Positions 16,412-23,771 of a stretch of DNA of 64,000 bases are shown here, piece by piece. A program made the translations under genes and the position numbers. Source of the DNA: Ornithinimicrobium murale (GTDB lineage: Bacteria > Actinomycetota > Actinomycetes > Actinomycetales > Dermatophilaceae). Below the pieces are notes generated by a model. That model was given only the letters and a program-made list of their open reading frames with translations, was not told the DNA's origin and ran no database searches. Each line of letters opens with the position of its first letter. Positions within the stretch are counted from its first letter, which is position 1. The stretch covers positions 62,001 through 126,000 of the forward strand of contig NZ_QLVD01000010.1 in the NCBI RefSeq assembly GCF_003352835.1, in the 5' to 3' direction.

Positions 16412-16468
16412 TTTCGGGAAAGGTTGTAATCTGCTGGTCGTAGCTTCGACTTTTGTGGAGGTAGGACC
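16405..16468 (+). promoter_or_regulatory. Promoter region of the CstB-like/MFS/ArsR operon
   Basis: The gap before the MBL-rhodanese gene is AT-richer than its surroundings. It contains TTGTAATCT and two similar blocks, TAGTTTCG at 16409 and TAGCTTCG at 16441, 32 bp (about three turns) apart. GGAGGTAGG is the ribosome site. The repeated blocks are candidate operators for the downstream ArsR-rhodanese protein; this is a guess from position. Confidence 0.35.
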
Positions 16469-17830
16469 ATGACCGACGTGAACGTCGTCCCTCTGGTGGA
16501 CGAGGGCCTGGGCAACTCCGCGTACCTGGTCGACCTGGGTGAGGGGCGGGCGCTGGCGGTCGACGTCAGCCGCGACCTGCGCGCGGTGCGACAGGTCGCG
16601 GAGGGCAGAGGGCTGTCTGTGGCGTATGCGGCGGACACCCATCTGCACGCTGATTTCCTGACAGGAGCGGTGCAGCTGGCCCGGACCGACGGGGCGCGGA
16701 TCATCGGCTCGGCGGCCGGGAACCGGGAGTACCCGCACCTGGCTGTGGCCGACGAGGACGAGGTGGACCTCGGCGGCCTGCGGCTGCGGACCCTGTCCAC
16801 GCCGGGCCACACCCACGAGCACGTGGCGTTCGAGCTGCTCGACGGCCCCACGACGGTGGGAGTGTTCACGGGCGGGTCCCTGATCGTGGGCTCGGCCGCA
16901 CGGACCGACCTGGTCGCCCCGGAGCGCACCGAGGAGCTGGCCAGGGCGCAGTACCGGTCGCTGCAGCGTCTGGCCGCCATGGACGACGACGTCAGCGTGT
17001 GGCCGACCCACGGAGCGGGGTCGTTCTGCTCGGCCCCTCCCGGCACCGAACGCACCTCCACCATCGGGACCGAGCGGGCCACCAACGCACTGCTGCGCGC
17101 CGAGGACGAGGACACGTTCGTCCGGTCCCTGCTGGACTCCCTGGGCACCTTCCCGCCCTACTTCCTGCGCCTGGGTGAGATCAACCGGCTGGGACCGCCG
17201 CTGGTCGGTGAGGACGACCAGCTGGCCGCGCTGCCGGTCGGCCAGGTCCAGCAGCTGGTGGCCGACGGTGCGCTGGTGGTGGACGTGCGTCCGGTCGACG
17301 CCTTCAGTGCCGCCCACGTCCCCGGGTCGGTCTCGATCCCGTTGCGGCCCGTGTTCGCCACCTGGCTCGGGTGGCTCACCGAGCACGACCGGCCCCTGGT
17401 CATCGTCCGCGACGAGACCCAGGACCCGGGGGAGGTCCTGTGGCAGGCCCGCAAGATCGGCCACGACCGCATCGTCGGTGAGGTCGACGGCGGCATGGGC
17501 GCCTGGACCGCCGCGGGAGGGCCCACGGGCACGATCCCGCTCGTGGACGCCGCAGCGCTGGGCGGGCGCACGGTCATCGACGTGCGCCAGCGGCAGGAGT
17601 TCGAGGCCGGGCACGTGCCTGGGGCGGTCAACGTCGAGCTCGGGTCCCTGACCTCACCCGGCCCCGACCTGCCTGCCGGCCCCACCGTCGTCATGTGCGG
17701 GCACGGTGAACGGGCGATGGGCGCAGCCAGCCTGCTGGCCGGCGCCGGCGATGCCGAGGTCACGGTCCTGCAGGGCGGCCCCCAGGACTGGGCCGAGGCC
17801 ACCGGCGGCTCGGTGGAGGTCGCCGAATGA
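16469..17830 (+). CDS. MBL-fold persulfide dioxygenase-like protein fused to two rhodanese domains (CstB-like)
   Basis: This 453-aa protein has an N-terminal metallo-beta-lactamase domain (1-230) of the ETHE1 type with H58, H60, D62 (THLHAD) and H114 (PGHTHEH). A rhodanese domain at about 255-350 lacks a catalytic Cys. A C-terminal rhodanese domain at 360-450 has C410 in MCGHGERA. This is the three-domain layout of staphylococcal CstB, which oxidises persulfides and makes thiosulfate. The third iron ligand expected in FTGD is replaced: this protein reads FTGGS at about 134. It overlaps the MFS gene by four bases and so is co-translated with an exporter candidate. Confidence 0.88.
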   Translation: MTDVNVVPLVDEGLGNSAYLVDLGEGRALAVDVSRDLRAVRQVAEGRGLSVAYAADTHLHADFLTGAVQLARTDGARIIGSAAGNREYPHLAVADEDEVDLGGLRLRTLSTPGHTHEHVAFELLDGPTTVGVFTGGSLIVGSAARTDLVAPERTEELARAQYRSLQRLAAMDDDVSVWPTHGAGSFCSAPPGTERTSTIGTERATNALLRAEDEDTFVRSLLDSLGTFPPYFLRLGEINRLGPPLVGEDDQLAALPVGQVQQLVADGALVVDVRPVDAFSAAHVPGSVSIPLRPVFATWLGWLTEHDRPLVIVRDETQDPGEVLWQARKIGHDRIVGEVDGGMGAWTAAGGPTGTIPLVDAAALGGRTVIDVRQRQEFEAGHVPGAVNVELGSLTSPGPDLPAGPTVVMCGHGERAMGAASLLAGAGDAEVTVLQGGPQDWAEATGGSVEVAE

Positions 17831-19137
17831 GCACGAAGGGTGCCCCCGGCACCGCCCGCCCGGTCGATCTGGGACTGAAGGCCAACGCCGCCCAGTTCGC
17901 GCTCCTGGTGGCGGTCAACGCGCTGGTCGGCGGCATGGTCGGGCAGCAGCAGACGGTGCTGCCGCTGCTGGCCGAGACCGAGTTCGGCCTGACCGGGTAC
18001 ACGTTCATCTTCACCTACGTCACCGCCTTCGGGATCACCAAGGCGACGGCCAACTACTTCGCCGGGACCTGGTCGGACCGCTACGGCCGCAAACCTGTCC
18101 TGATCTCCGGGTGGCTGTTCGCCATCCCGGTCCCGCTGCTGCTGATCTGGGCCCCGAGCTGGGGCTGGGTGATCGCCGCCAACGTGCTGCTGGGCATCAA
18201 CCAGGGCCTGACCTGGTCGACGACGGTCATCATGAAGATCGACCTGGTCGGTCCCCGCCAGCGGGGGCTGGCGATGGGCCTGAACGAGGCCGCCGGCTAC
18301 GGCGCGGTCTCGCTCACCTCGATGGCCGCCGGGTACCTCGCCGTCGAGCACGGCCTGCGGCCGGCGCCGTTCCTGCTGGGGCTGGCCTACACCGCGCTGG
18401 CGCTGGGGCTGTCGACGCTGGTGGTGCGGGAAACCCGTGACCACGCGAAGGTCGAGGCAGCCACCCACACCCCGCGCGCCGACGGCCGGCACGACCACCT
18501 GCACGGGCAGCTGAGCAGCCGCGAGGTGTTCGCCCAGACCAGCTACCGGGAGCCGGCGCTGTCCTCGGCCAGCCAGGCCGGGCTGGTCAACAACCTCAAC
18601 TTCGGCCTGTCCTGGGGCCTGTTCCCGCTGCTGTTCGCCAGCTCCGGGCTGCGGGTGGACCAGATCGGGGTGCTGTTCGCGCTCTACCCGGGGGTGTGGG
18701 GCGTCGGGCAGCTGTTCACCGGGGCCCTCTCCGACCGGTGGGGCCGCAAGCACCTGATCACCACCGGCATGCTGACCCAGGCCGGTGCCCTCGTGGTCAT
18801 CGCCCTGGGCGACACCTTCACGGTGTGGGCCTTCGGCACCGTGCTGCTCGGGGCCGGGACCGCGATGGTCTACCCGACCCTGCTGGCCGCGATCGGGGAC
18901 GTCGCGCATCCGGAGTGGCGTGGCCGGGCCGTCGGCGTCTACCGGGTATGGCGGGACCTGGGGTATGCGGTCGGGGCGGTCATGGGCGGGGTGGTCGCCG
19001 ACCTGTGGAGCCTGCGCGCCGCCGTCTGGGTCGCCGCCGGCGTCAGCCTCGCCTCGGCGCTCGTGGTCGCCGTCCGTATGTACGAGACCCACCACCGACC
19101 CCTGAGCACCGACCACGAGGAGGCCGCCCGTGGGTGA
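17827..19137 (+). CDS. MFS transporter, probable exporter of a sulfur oxyanion or related compound
   Basis: This 436-aa protein has twelve hydrophobic segments and the MFS loop motif twice: GTWSDRYGRKP at about 78 and ALSDRWGRKH in the second half. A His-containing central loop (about 210-240) is typical of the family. The start ATGA overlaps the CstB-like gene, and the stop region overlaps the ArsR-rhodanese gene, so it is mid-operon. In related sulfide-response operons this position is often taken by a TauE-type sulfite/thiosulfate exporter. Export of thiosulfate or sulfite is therefore a reasonable inference, but the protein fold does not set the substrate. Confidence 0.82.
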   Translation: MSTKGAPGTARPVDLGLKANAAQFALLVAVNALVGGMVGQQQTVLPLLAETEFGLTGYTFIFTYVTAFGITKATANYFAGTWSDRYGRKPVLISGWLFAIPVPLLLIWAPSWGWVIAANVLLGINQGLTWSTTVIMKIDLVGPRQRGLAMGLNEAAGYGAVSLTSMAAGYLAVEHGLRPAPFLLGLAYTALALGLSTLVVRETRDHAKVEAATHTPRADGRHDHLHGQLSSREVFAQTSYREPALSSASQAGLVNNLNFGLSWGLFPLLFASSGLRVDQIGVLFALYPGVWGVGQLFTGALSDRWGRKHLITTGMLTQAGALVVIALGDTFTVWAFGTVLLGAGTAMVYPTLLAAIGDVAHPEWRGRAVGVYRVWRDLGYAVGAVMGGVVADLWSLRAAVWVAAGVSLASALVVAVRMYETHHRPLSTDHEEAARG

Positions 19138-19795
19138 CCGCTCCAGCAAGCAGGGCCTGCTCGCCGAGTTCGCCACCGTCGGCAAGGCGCTGGGCCACCC
19201 GGCACGCCTGGAGCTGGTCGACCTGCTCTCCCAGGGGTCGCGCAGCGTGGAGCACCTGGCCGCCGAGGCCGCCCTGGCCATGAGCACCTGCTCCACCCAC
19301 CTGCAGCTCCTGCGCGAGGCAGGCCTGGTGCAGGCCCACCGCGAGGGCAAGCGGGTCTACTACTCCCTCACCGGTGACGACGTCGCCACGCTGTGGGACC
19401 AGCTGCGCACCGTCGCCGAGGCCCACCGCCCCCAGACCGGGCACGCCGCCCGGGTCTACCTCGGGCCGGCCGACACGGAGGTGATCGGGACCGACGAGCT
19501 GCGGGACCGGCTGGAGCGCGGCGACGCGCTCGTCCTCGACGTCCGTCCCGAGGCCGAGTACGCCGCCGGCCACCTGCCCGGTGCCCTCCACATCCCCTTG
19601 GGAGACCTGGCCGACCGGCTGGGCGAGCTGCCCGCCGACCAGGAGATCATCGCCTACTGCCGCGGCCGCTACTGCGTCCTGGCCCACGACGCCGTGCGCC
19701 TGCTCACCGCCTCCGGACACGACGCCCGTCGAACCTCCGACGGGGTGCTCGAGTGGCGCCTCGCCGGGCTGCCGCTGGTGACCGACGCCGCCTGA
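19130..19795 (+). CDS. ArsR-type repressor fused to a rhodanese domain
   Basis: This 221-aa protein has a winged-helix ArsR domain at 10-95 (recognition helix STCSTHLQLLREAGL; wing KRVYYSL) and a rhodanese domain at 110-218 with a catalytic loop C177-RGRY-C182. C54 in the recognition helix region is a further thiol. GTG 19130 overlaps the MFS gene by eight bases after GAGGAGG. ArsR proteins without rhodanese (SqrR, BigR) sense persulfides through cysteines. Here the sulfur-accepting domain is part of the regulator, so it probably senses the sulfane sulfur that the operon handles. Which operator it binds is not known. Confidence 0.9.
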   Translation: MGDRSSKQGLLAEFATVGKALGHPARLELVDLLSQGSRSVEHLAAEAALAMSTCSTHLQLLREAGLVQAHREGKRVYYSLTGDDVATLWDQLRTVAEAHRPQTGHAARVYLGPADTEVIGTDELRDRLERGDALVLDVRPEAEYAAGHLPGALHIPLGDLADRLGELPADQEIIAYCRGRYCVLAHDAVRLLTASGHDARRTSDGVLEWRLAGLPLVTDAA

Positions 19796-19826
19796 CCCCT
19801 CACGAGAACACCGCGAAGGAGCACCC

Positions 19827-20180
19827 ATGAAGAAGATGCTGCTGATCATCAACGGACCGGCCTACGGCGCCGACGAGACCTTCAACGCGGTCCGCCTCGC
19901 CGTCGCGCTGAGCAAGCGCGACGACACCCAGACCCGGGTCTTCCTCATGGGCGACGCCGTCACCTGCGCCGTCGCCGGCCAGAAGACCCCCGACGGCTAC
20001 TACACCCTGGACCGCATGCTCAAGGGCCTCATCCGCCACGGCGGCCAGGTCGCCTGCTGCGGCACCTGCCTGGACGCCCGCGGACTCACCGAAGACCACC
20101 TCATCGACGGCGCACCCCGCTCCACCATGGAGCAGCTCGCCGCCTGGACCGTCGAGGCCGACACCGTCCTCACCTTCTGA
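19827..20180 (+). CDS. DsrE/DsrF-like sulfur carrier protein
   Basis: This 117-aa protein has the DsrE fold: an N-terminal strand LLIINGPAYG, an AVRLAVALSK helix and FLMGDAVTCAVAGQ. Cysteines C47, C77, C78 and C81 include a CCGTC cluster on the loop that carries sulfur in DsrE/TusD proteins. AAGGAG precedes the ATG, 31 bp after the regulator gene, so it is probably the last gene of the operon. It would accept sulfane sulfur from rhodanese or cysteine desulfurase and pass it on. The exact partner is inferred. Confidence 0.88.
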   Translation: MKKMLLIINGPAYGADETFNAVRLAVALSKRDDTQTRVFLMGDAVTCAVAGQKTPDGYYTLDRMLKGLIRHGGQVACCGTCLDARGLTEDHLIDGAPRSTMEQLAAWTVEADTVLTF

Positions 20181-20436
20181 ACCCGGGAACCATCCCGCGC
20201 GCCAGCGGACAGCGCCACGAAAGTGCACGCTAGTGCCGCGCTGAGGACGGCTCGGTCGAGCCGGTCCGGGCGCTGATGGTGGCCCACCGACCGGTTGTCG
20301 CGGGCGCGTTGTGCGGCCCTCCGCCCGTTCGCGGGAAGCAGCCGGGTGTCGGTTGCCGGGTCAATCGCGAAGCCATAGCCTGACCAGGTCCGGCAGTGAC
20401 TCCAACGCCGGCATCCCGACTTCCAGGCGGTCCCCC

Positions 20437-20565
20437 ATGAGCGAGTCCCCACACGACCCGTACAACCCCGCCAACGCCGAGCCCGAGGCCGAGCAGGAGC
20501 AGGGCGCTGACGCGGCCCAGGATGACGCCAGCACCGCGGAGCAGGCCCCCGACGGAAACTCTTAG
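20437..20565 (+). CDS. Possible small acidic protein
   Basis: The frame codes for 42 residues, very rich in Glu, Asp, Ala and Gln (EPEAEQEQGADAAQDDASTA). It ends just before the IS3 remnant. No family, clear ribosome site or membrane segment is seen. It could be a small real protein or a chance open frame. The stretch 20181-20436 before it shows no gene. Confidence 0.3.
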   Translation: MSESPHDPYNPANAEPEAEQEQGADAAQDDASTAEQAPDGNS

Positions 20566-20576
20566 TCCTAACCTGC

Positions 20577-20850
20577 CCCGAGCGATTCGTTTCCCTGACC
20601 GACGCCCGCGCGTTGGCCGAGCAGCTCTTCTTCTGCTACAACCACGAGCACCGTCACTGCGGCATCGGGCTGCACACCCCCGCCAACGCCCACTTCGGCA
20701 CCGCCAGCCAGGTCAGCGCCTAGGGGGAGAATCCACCCTGGACGCGGCCCACGGCGCCGACCCGCAGCGCTTCAGCCTCCGCACCCGGCGCGGCCAAGCT
20801 GCTCCAGGCCGCGTGGGTCAACCAGCCCCGGGAGACCCGGTATAGACCGC
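20577..20850 (+). pseudogene. Remnant of IS3-family transposase (C-terminus)
   Basis: Three adjoining frames read SLTDARALAEQLFFCYNHEH, then HCGIGLHTPANAHFGTA, then TLDAAHGADPQRF, then LLQAAWVNQPRE. This is the usual end of IS3-group transposases, with the DDE glutamate region upstream missing. A stop at 20721 and at least two frame changes make it dead. Neither IS end could be found. It marks a past insertion and later deletion in the island. Confidence 0.75.
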
Positions 20851-21059
20851 CTGACGAAACTGTCCCACCCGACTTGACCCTTGACGCCTTCGTGGCGGTA
20901 AACGGGGTGACGCCCGCCAATTGTGAGCCTCACGCCAAGAGCGTGGGCAGCCGCGAGAAGAGCGTCCGACCGGGCACCTCACCCCAGCCTGCGCTGACCG
21001 GAGCGATCTGTGAATACATAAGTAGCCGCGGTGATAGCGACGACCGATACGTTCGCGGC

Positions 21060-21455
21060 ATGACCAACGTCGTGCATCACATCGAGCTGTGGACCTCCGA
21101 CATCGAGTCGGCCACTCCCTCGTTCGACTGGCTCCTGAAGTCGATTGGCTGGACCGCGCGGCACGACCCTGCCTGGCCCGCCGGGCGCACCTGGCAGCAC
21201 CCCAGTGGCGTCTACATCGTCCTGGAACAGTCACCCGACGTAACGGGAATCCACGAGCGTACCCGCGCTGGGCTGAACCACGTCGCCCTGCGCGCCGGCG
21301 ACCGCGAGCAGCTGGACGTCCTGCGCAAGAAATGTGGTGGGCATGGGTGGACCGAACTGTTCTCCGATCGCTACCCGCATGCGGGTGGACCGCAGCACAC
21401 CGCCCTGTTCATCGAGAACCACGAGGGCTTCGAGCTTGAACTCGTAGCGGACTAG
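21060..21455 (+). CDS. VOC (glyoxalase/bleomycin-resistance) family protein
   Basis: This 131-aa single-domain protein opens with HHIELWTSD and ends with FIENHEGFELELVAD. Both are metal-site strands of the vicinal oxygen chelate fold (His near 7, Glu near 126), and a central His (LNHVALRAGD) lies near residue 75. There is no strong ribosome site. VOC proteins act as dioxygenases, isomerases, glutathione or fosfomycin transferases, or drug-binding proteins. Nothing here fixes the substrate. It is isolated between an IS remnant and the minus-strand lipoprotein gene. Confidence 0.75.
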   Translation: MTNVVHHIELWTSDIESATPSFDWLLKSIGWTARHDPAWPAGRTWQHPSGVYIVLEQSPDVTGIHERTRAGLNHVALRAGDREQLDVLRKKCGGHGWTELFSDRYPHAGGPQHTALFIENHEGFELELVAD

Positions 21456-21747
21456 GGCACGCATTTGCCGCGCCTAGTGTGTCCTTCACCTCGGTGCTTG
21501 GACGGCACGGATGCATCCGTGTGAGCCTGGTCCGGTCCCGTTCTGCGGATGAGTTCTTCTTGGAGAACGGTGAACCGGCGAGTCGAACCGGCGTAGGAAT
21601 GCGCCGCTACCGCGCGCCCGTCCCGCCGCTCCAGTACTAGCTGCTCCTCAGTATTGGCGTCAATGGACTGCCGACATGCACGACCGCGGTGGTGGGCGGG
21701 TTGCTGCTCACCACCGCGGCCGGATGGCCACCGTGGGCGTTGACCCG

Positions 21748-21921
21748 TCAGTCGTCTTCCTCCCGCTCTTCCCCCTCCTCGTCTTGCTGTTGTTCTTGTT
21801 GGTCTTCTTGGTCCTCACCGGTGTCGCAGGATGCTGCCATGGTCAGGGGTAGGGCGAGGGCGATGGTCAGACTGGTCGCGACACGACGCAGACGACCGGG
21901 ACGCAGTGTTGACTGGGACAT
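21748..21921 (-). CDS. Small acidic lipoprotein
   Basis: This short gene codes for 57 residues. It has a basic start (RPGRLRRV), a hydrophobic core (ATSLTIALALPLTM) and a lipobox-like AASC at residues 29-32. The rest is almost only Asp, Glu and Gln (EDQEDQQEQQQDEEGEE). GGAG lies upstream of the ATG. The mature product would be a lipid-anchored polyanion, suited to binding cations at the surface. That fits the metal theme but is inference. Confidence 0.6.
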   Translation of the reverse strand: MSQSTLRPGRLRRVATSLTIALALPLTMAASCDTGEDQEDQQEQQQDEEGEEREEDD

Positions 21922-21956
21922 GGGGGTCTCCGGCTTCTAGAGGTCGGGTTGATGCG

Positions 21957-22229
21957 TTATCGGGGATCCGGCGTGCCGGGGGCGGGCCCGTCGGTGTCGA
22001 GCCCGTCGGTGTTCGGTCGTGCGCTGTCGGGCCGGTCGGACCTGATCTTGTCCAGTCCGGCGCGTGCGTGGTGGCTGCCTTTGGCGATCTGGTCCTCGTA
22101 GCGGCCGGCGGTCTTGGTGTTGGCGACCTCACCGATCTTGGTGATGCCCTGGTCGATCTTGGCGTGGTGCTGGGTCACCGCCCCGGTCGCTGCTGCGCGG
22201 GCCTTGGCGAGCATGTCCTTCAGTGCCAT
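21957..22229 (-). CDS. Rv0909-like putative antitoxin family protein
   Basis: This 90-aa hydrophilic protein begins MALKDMLAKARAAATG and contains KIDQGITKIGEVANTKTAGR, then IAKGSHHARAGLDKI. It resembles the short helical actinobacterial family typified by Rv0909 that is annotated as antitoxin. The C-terminal 25 residues are Pro/Asp/Gly-rich and probably disordered. AAGAGG precedes the ATG. No toxin gene is next to it; the following minus-strand gene upstream is TerC. The antitoxin label is by family resemblance only, and a stress-type role is possible. Confidence 0.5.
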   Translation of the reverse strand: MALKDMLAKARAAATGAVTQHHAKIDQGITKIGEVANTKTAGRYEDQIAKGSHHARAGLDKIRSDRPDSARPNTDGLDTDGPAPGTPDPR

Positions 22230-22261
22230 GGTGTGCCTCTTCTTTCGTGTTGTGGTGAGGG

Positions 22262-23293
22262 TCATCGGTGGGAGTGGTGGGTGGACTGGGCTGGTCTCCA
22301 CAGGGGTTGCAGGGCGGCGTCCTCGGCCTCGGTGGCGACCCGGAACGGGGGCTCGGTCGGCGCAGGCAGAGCTTGGCGTCCCTGTCCTCGGGTGGCGCGC
22401 AGGCTGGCGATGATCGAGACGGTGATGATCGTGGCGATGACCGCCAGGGACACGGGGGTGGGGATGTAGAAGATGTCAATCTTGAGCAGCATCTTCACCC
22501 CGACCCAGATCAGCACCAGGGCCAGGCCGACCTTGAGGTAGACGAAGCGGTGGATCAGGTCGGCGAGCAGGAAGTACATCGCCCGCAGACCCAGGATCGC
22601 GAAGGCGTTGGCGGTGAAGACCAGGAACACCTCGTCGGTCACCGCGAAGATGGCAGGGATGGAGTCCACGGCGAAGACCACGTCGGTGACTTCGACCAGG
22701 ACCAGCACCGCCAGCAGCGGGGTGGCCAGCAGCACCCCGTTGCGCCGCACGAGCAGCTTCTGTCCGTGGTAGGTCTGGGTCATCGGGATGAACCGGCGGA
22801 AGAGGCGCAGCACCATCGACCGGTCGGGGTCGAGGTGTTCGTTGCGTTGCCGGATCATCCGGTACCCGGTATAGAGCAGGAACGCGGCGAAGACGTACAG
22901 CACCCACGCGAAGTTCTGGATGAGAATTGCCCCGGCCGCGATGAAGATTCCACGAAAGACCAACGCGCCCAGCACTCCCAGGAACAGCACCCGATGCTGG
23001 AACTCACGAGGGACGGCGAAGTAGCTGAAGATGATGGCCCACACGAAGACGTTGTCCACAGCTAGGGACTTCTCGATGAGGTAACCAGCGAAGTACTGCT
23101 GTCCGAACTCAGCGCCCCAGAACCACCAGACGATGACGCCGAAGGCGACTCCGAAGGCCACCCACACCCCAGACCAGGCGGCTGCCTCCTTGACCCCGAT
23201 CACATGGGCGCGGCGGTGGGCGAACAGGTCGATGGCCAGCATTACCACGATGAAACCGAGCACTGAGGCCCAGATCCAGAACGGGACATCCAT
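22262..23293 (-). CDS. TerC/Alx family membrane protein under a Mn-type riboswitch
   Basis: This 343-aa protein has eight or nine helices and the family motifs LAVDNVFVWA and FAVDSIPAIFAVTDE, then TANAFAILGLRAMYFLL. The long hydrophilic C-terminal tail is variable. Start ATG 23293 matches the family's first helix (PFWIWASVLGFIVVMLAIDL). The preceding 110 bases fit a yybP-ykoY Mn2+ riboswitch, strong support for a manganese exporter role of the Alx/MeeF/TerC kind. It is not a close copy of the TerC at 9741, so the island carries two separate types. Confidence 0.9.
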   Translation of the reverse strand: MDVPFWIWASVLGFIVVMLAIDLFAHRRAHVIGVKEAAAWSGVWVAFGVAFGVIVWWFWGAEFGQQYFAGYLIEKSLAVDNVFVWAIIFSYFAVPREFQHRVLFLGVLGALVFRGIFIAAGAILIQNFAWVLYVFAAFLLYTGYRMIRQRNEHLDPDRSMVLRLFRRFIPMTQTYHGQKLLVRRNGVLLATPLLAVLVLVEVTDVVFAVDSIPAIFAVTDEVFLVFTANAFAILGLRAMYFLLADLIHRFVYLKVGLALVLIWVGVKMLLKIDIFYIPTPVSLAVIATIITVSIIASLRATRGQGRQALPAPTEPPFRVATEAEDAALQPLWRPAQSTHHSHR

Positions 23294-23299
23294 AAGTAC

Positions 23300-23410
23300 A
23301 CTCCGATCCAATGATCGGAGGTCTCTCCCAGCCCCGTGACGGGCCCGCTCGCCGGAACCCTCATGGGCCGTAGTGACGACGAAGCGTGAGTGGGGTACTC
23401 CCCTCCAGTG
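23300..23410 (-). ncRNA. yybP-ykoY-type manganese riboswitch (candidate)
   Basis: Read on the minus strand, the leader of the TerC gene contains GGAGGGGAGTACCCC at 23406-23392, then TCGTCACTACGGCC, CCGGCGAGCGGGCCCGTCA and GAGAGACCTCCGATC. These occur in the order of the conserved elements of actinobacterial yybP-ykoY leaders. The terminal stem CTCCGATC/GATCGGAG (23302-23322) sits next to the start codon and could act as the switch by hiding the ribosome site. I compared it only from memory of the motif. Confidence 0.65.
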
Positions 23411-23506
23411 CGACCGAGTACAACACACGCGCCCGACACCGGTCAAATCCACCGACCCACCGACCGGCAGCAGGCCCTGCGGCAACGACCGGATCTGCCC
23501 CGCTGA

Positions 23507-23526
23507 GGACGCGGTAGCGTCCGCTC
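23507..23526. repeat. Left 20-bp dyad repeat of the IS110
   Basis: The sequence GGACGCGGTAGCGTCCGCTC is identical to 25044-25063. It contains a 6-bp dyad with a GGTA loop. Confidence 0.8.
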
Positions 23527-23771
23527 CTAATGGGTTCTGCCGAAGCCTCTGGCAGGCTCGGTCCTGGTAGCGGCCGGCGGGTCAGCACTCTCCGCTACTG
23601 ACCCTCGAGGTCTCGCGGCAGACCGTGCGCCCGCCGGTCGTGAGGAGGCGTGACCGCTGCTGGGATGACGTGCCCCCGGATGGTGCGGATGAGCACTTGA
23701 CCATTAGGACGCCGGAAGTCTCCTCCACGCTGCCGAGCAGAGGTCGCGACGAGGCGAGGGAGAGCAGTGCG
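23527..23771 (+). ncRNA. Candidate bridge RNA leader of the IS110 element
   Basis: The 245-bp non-coding leader between the left end and the transposase is in the place where IS110-group elements encode the bridge RNA that pairs with target and donor DNA. A clear stem-loop GGGTCAG/CTGACCC (23579-23604, 12-nt loop), a smaller CTGCC/GGCAG hairpin at about 23538-23554, and pairing-capable GGCGGG and CCCGCC runs are visible. Loop-to-target pairing was not resolved by eye. Confidence 0.45.

Noticed and set aside
17158..19350. Long minus-strand frame across the sulfur operon
   Set aside because: It mirrors the CstB-like and MFS genes. The composition is Gln/Gly/Arg-rich and has no family motif.
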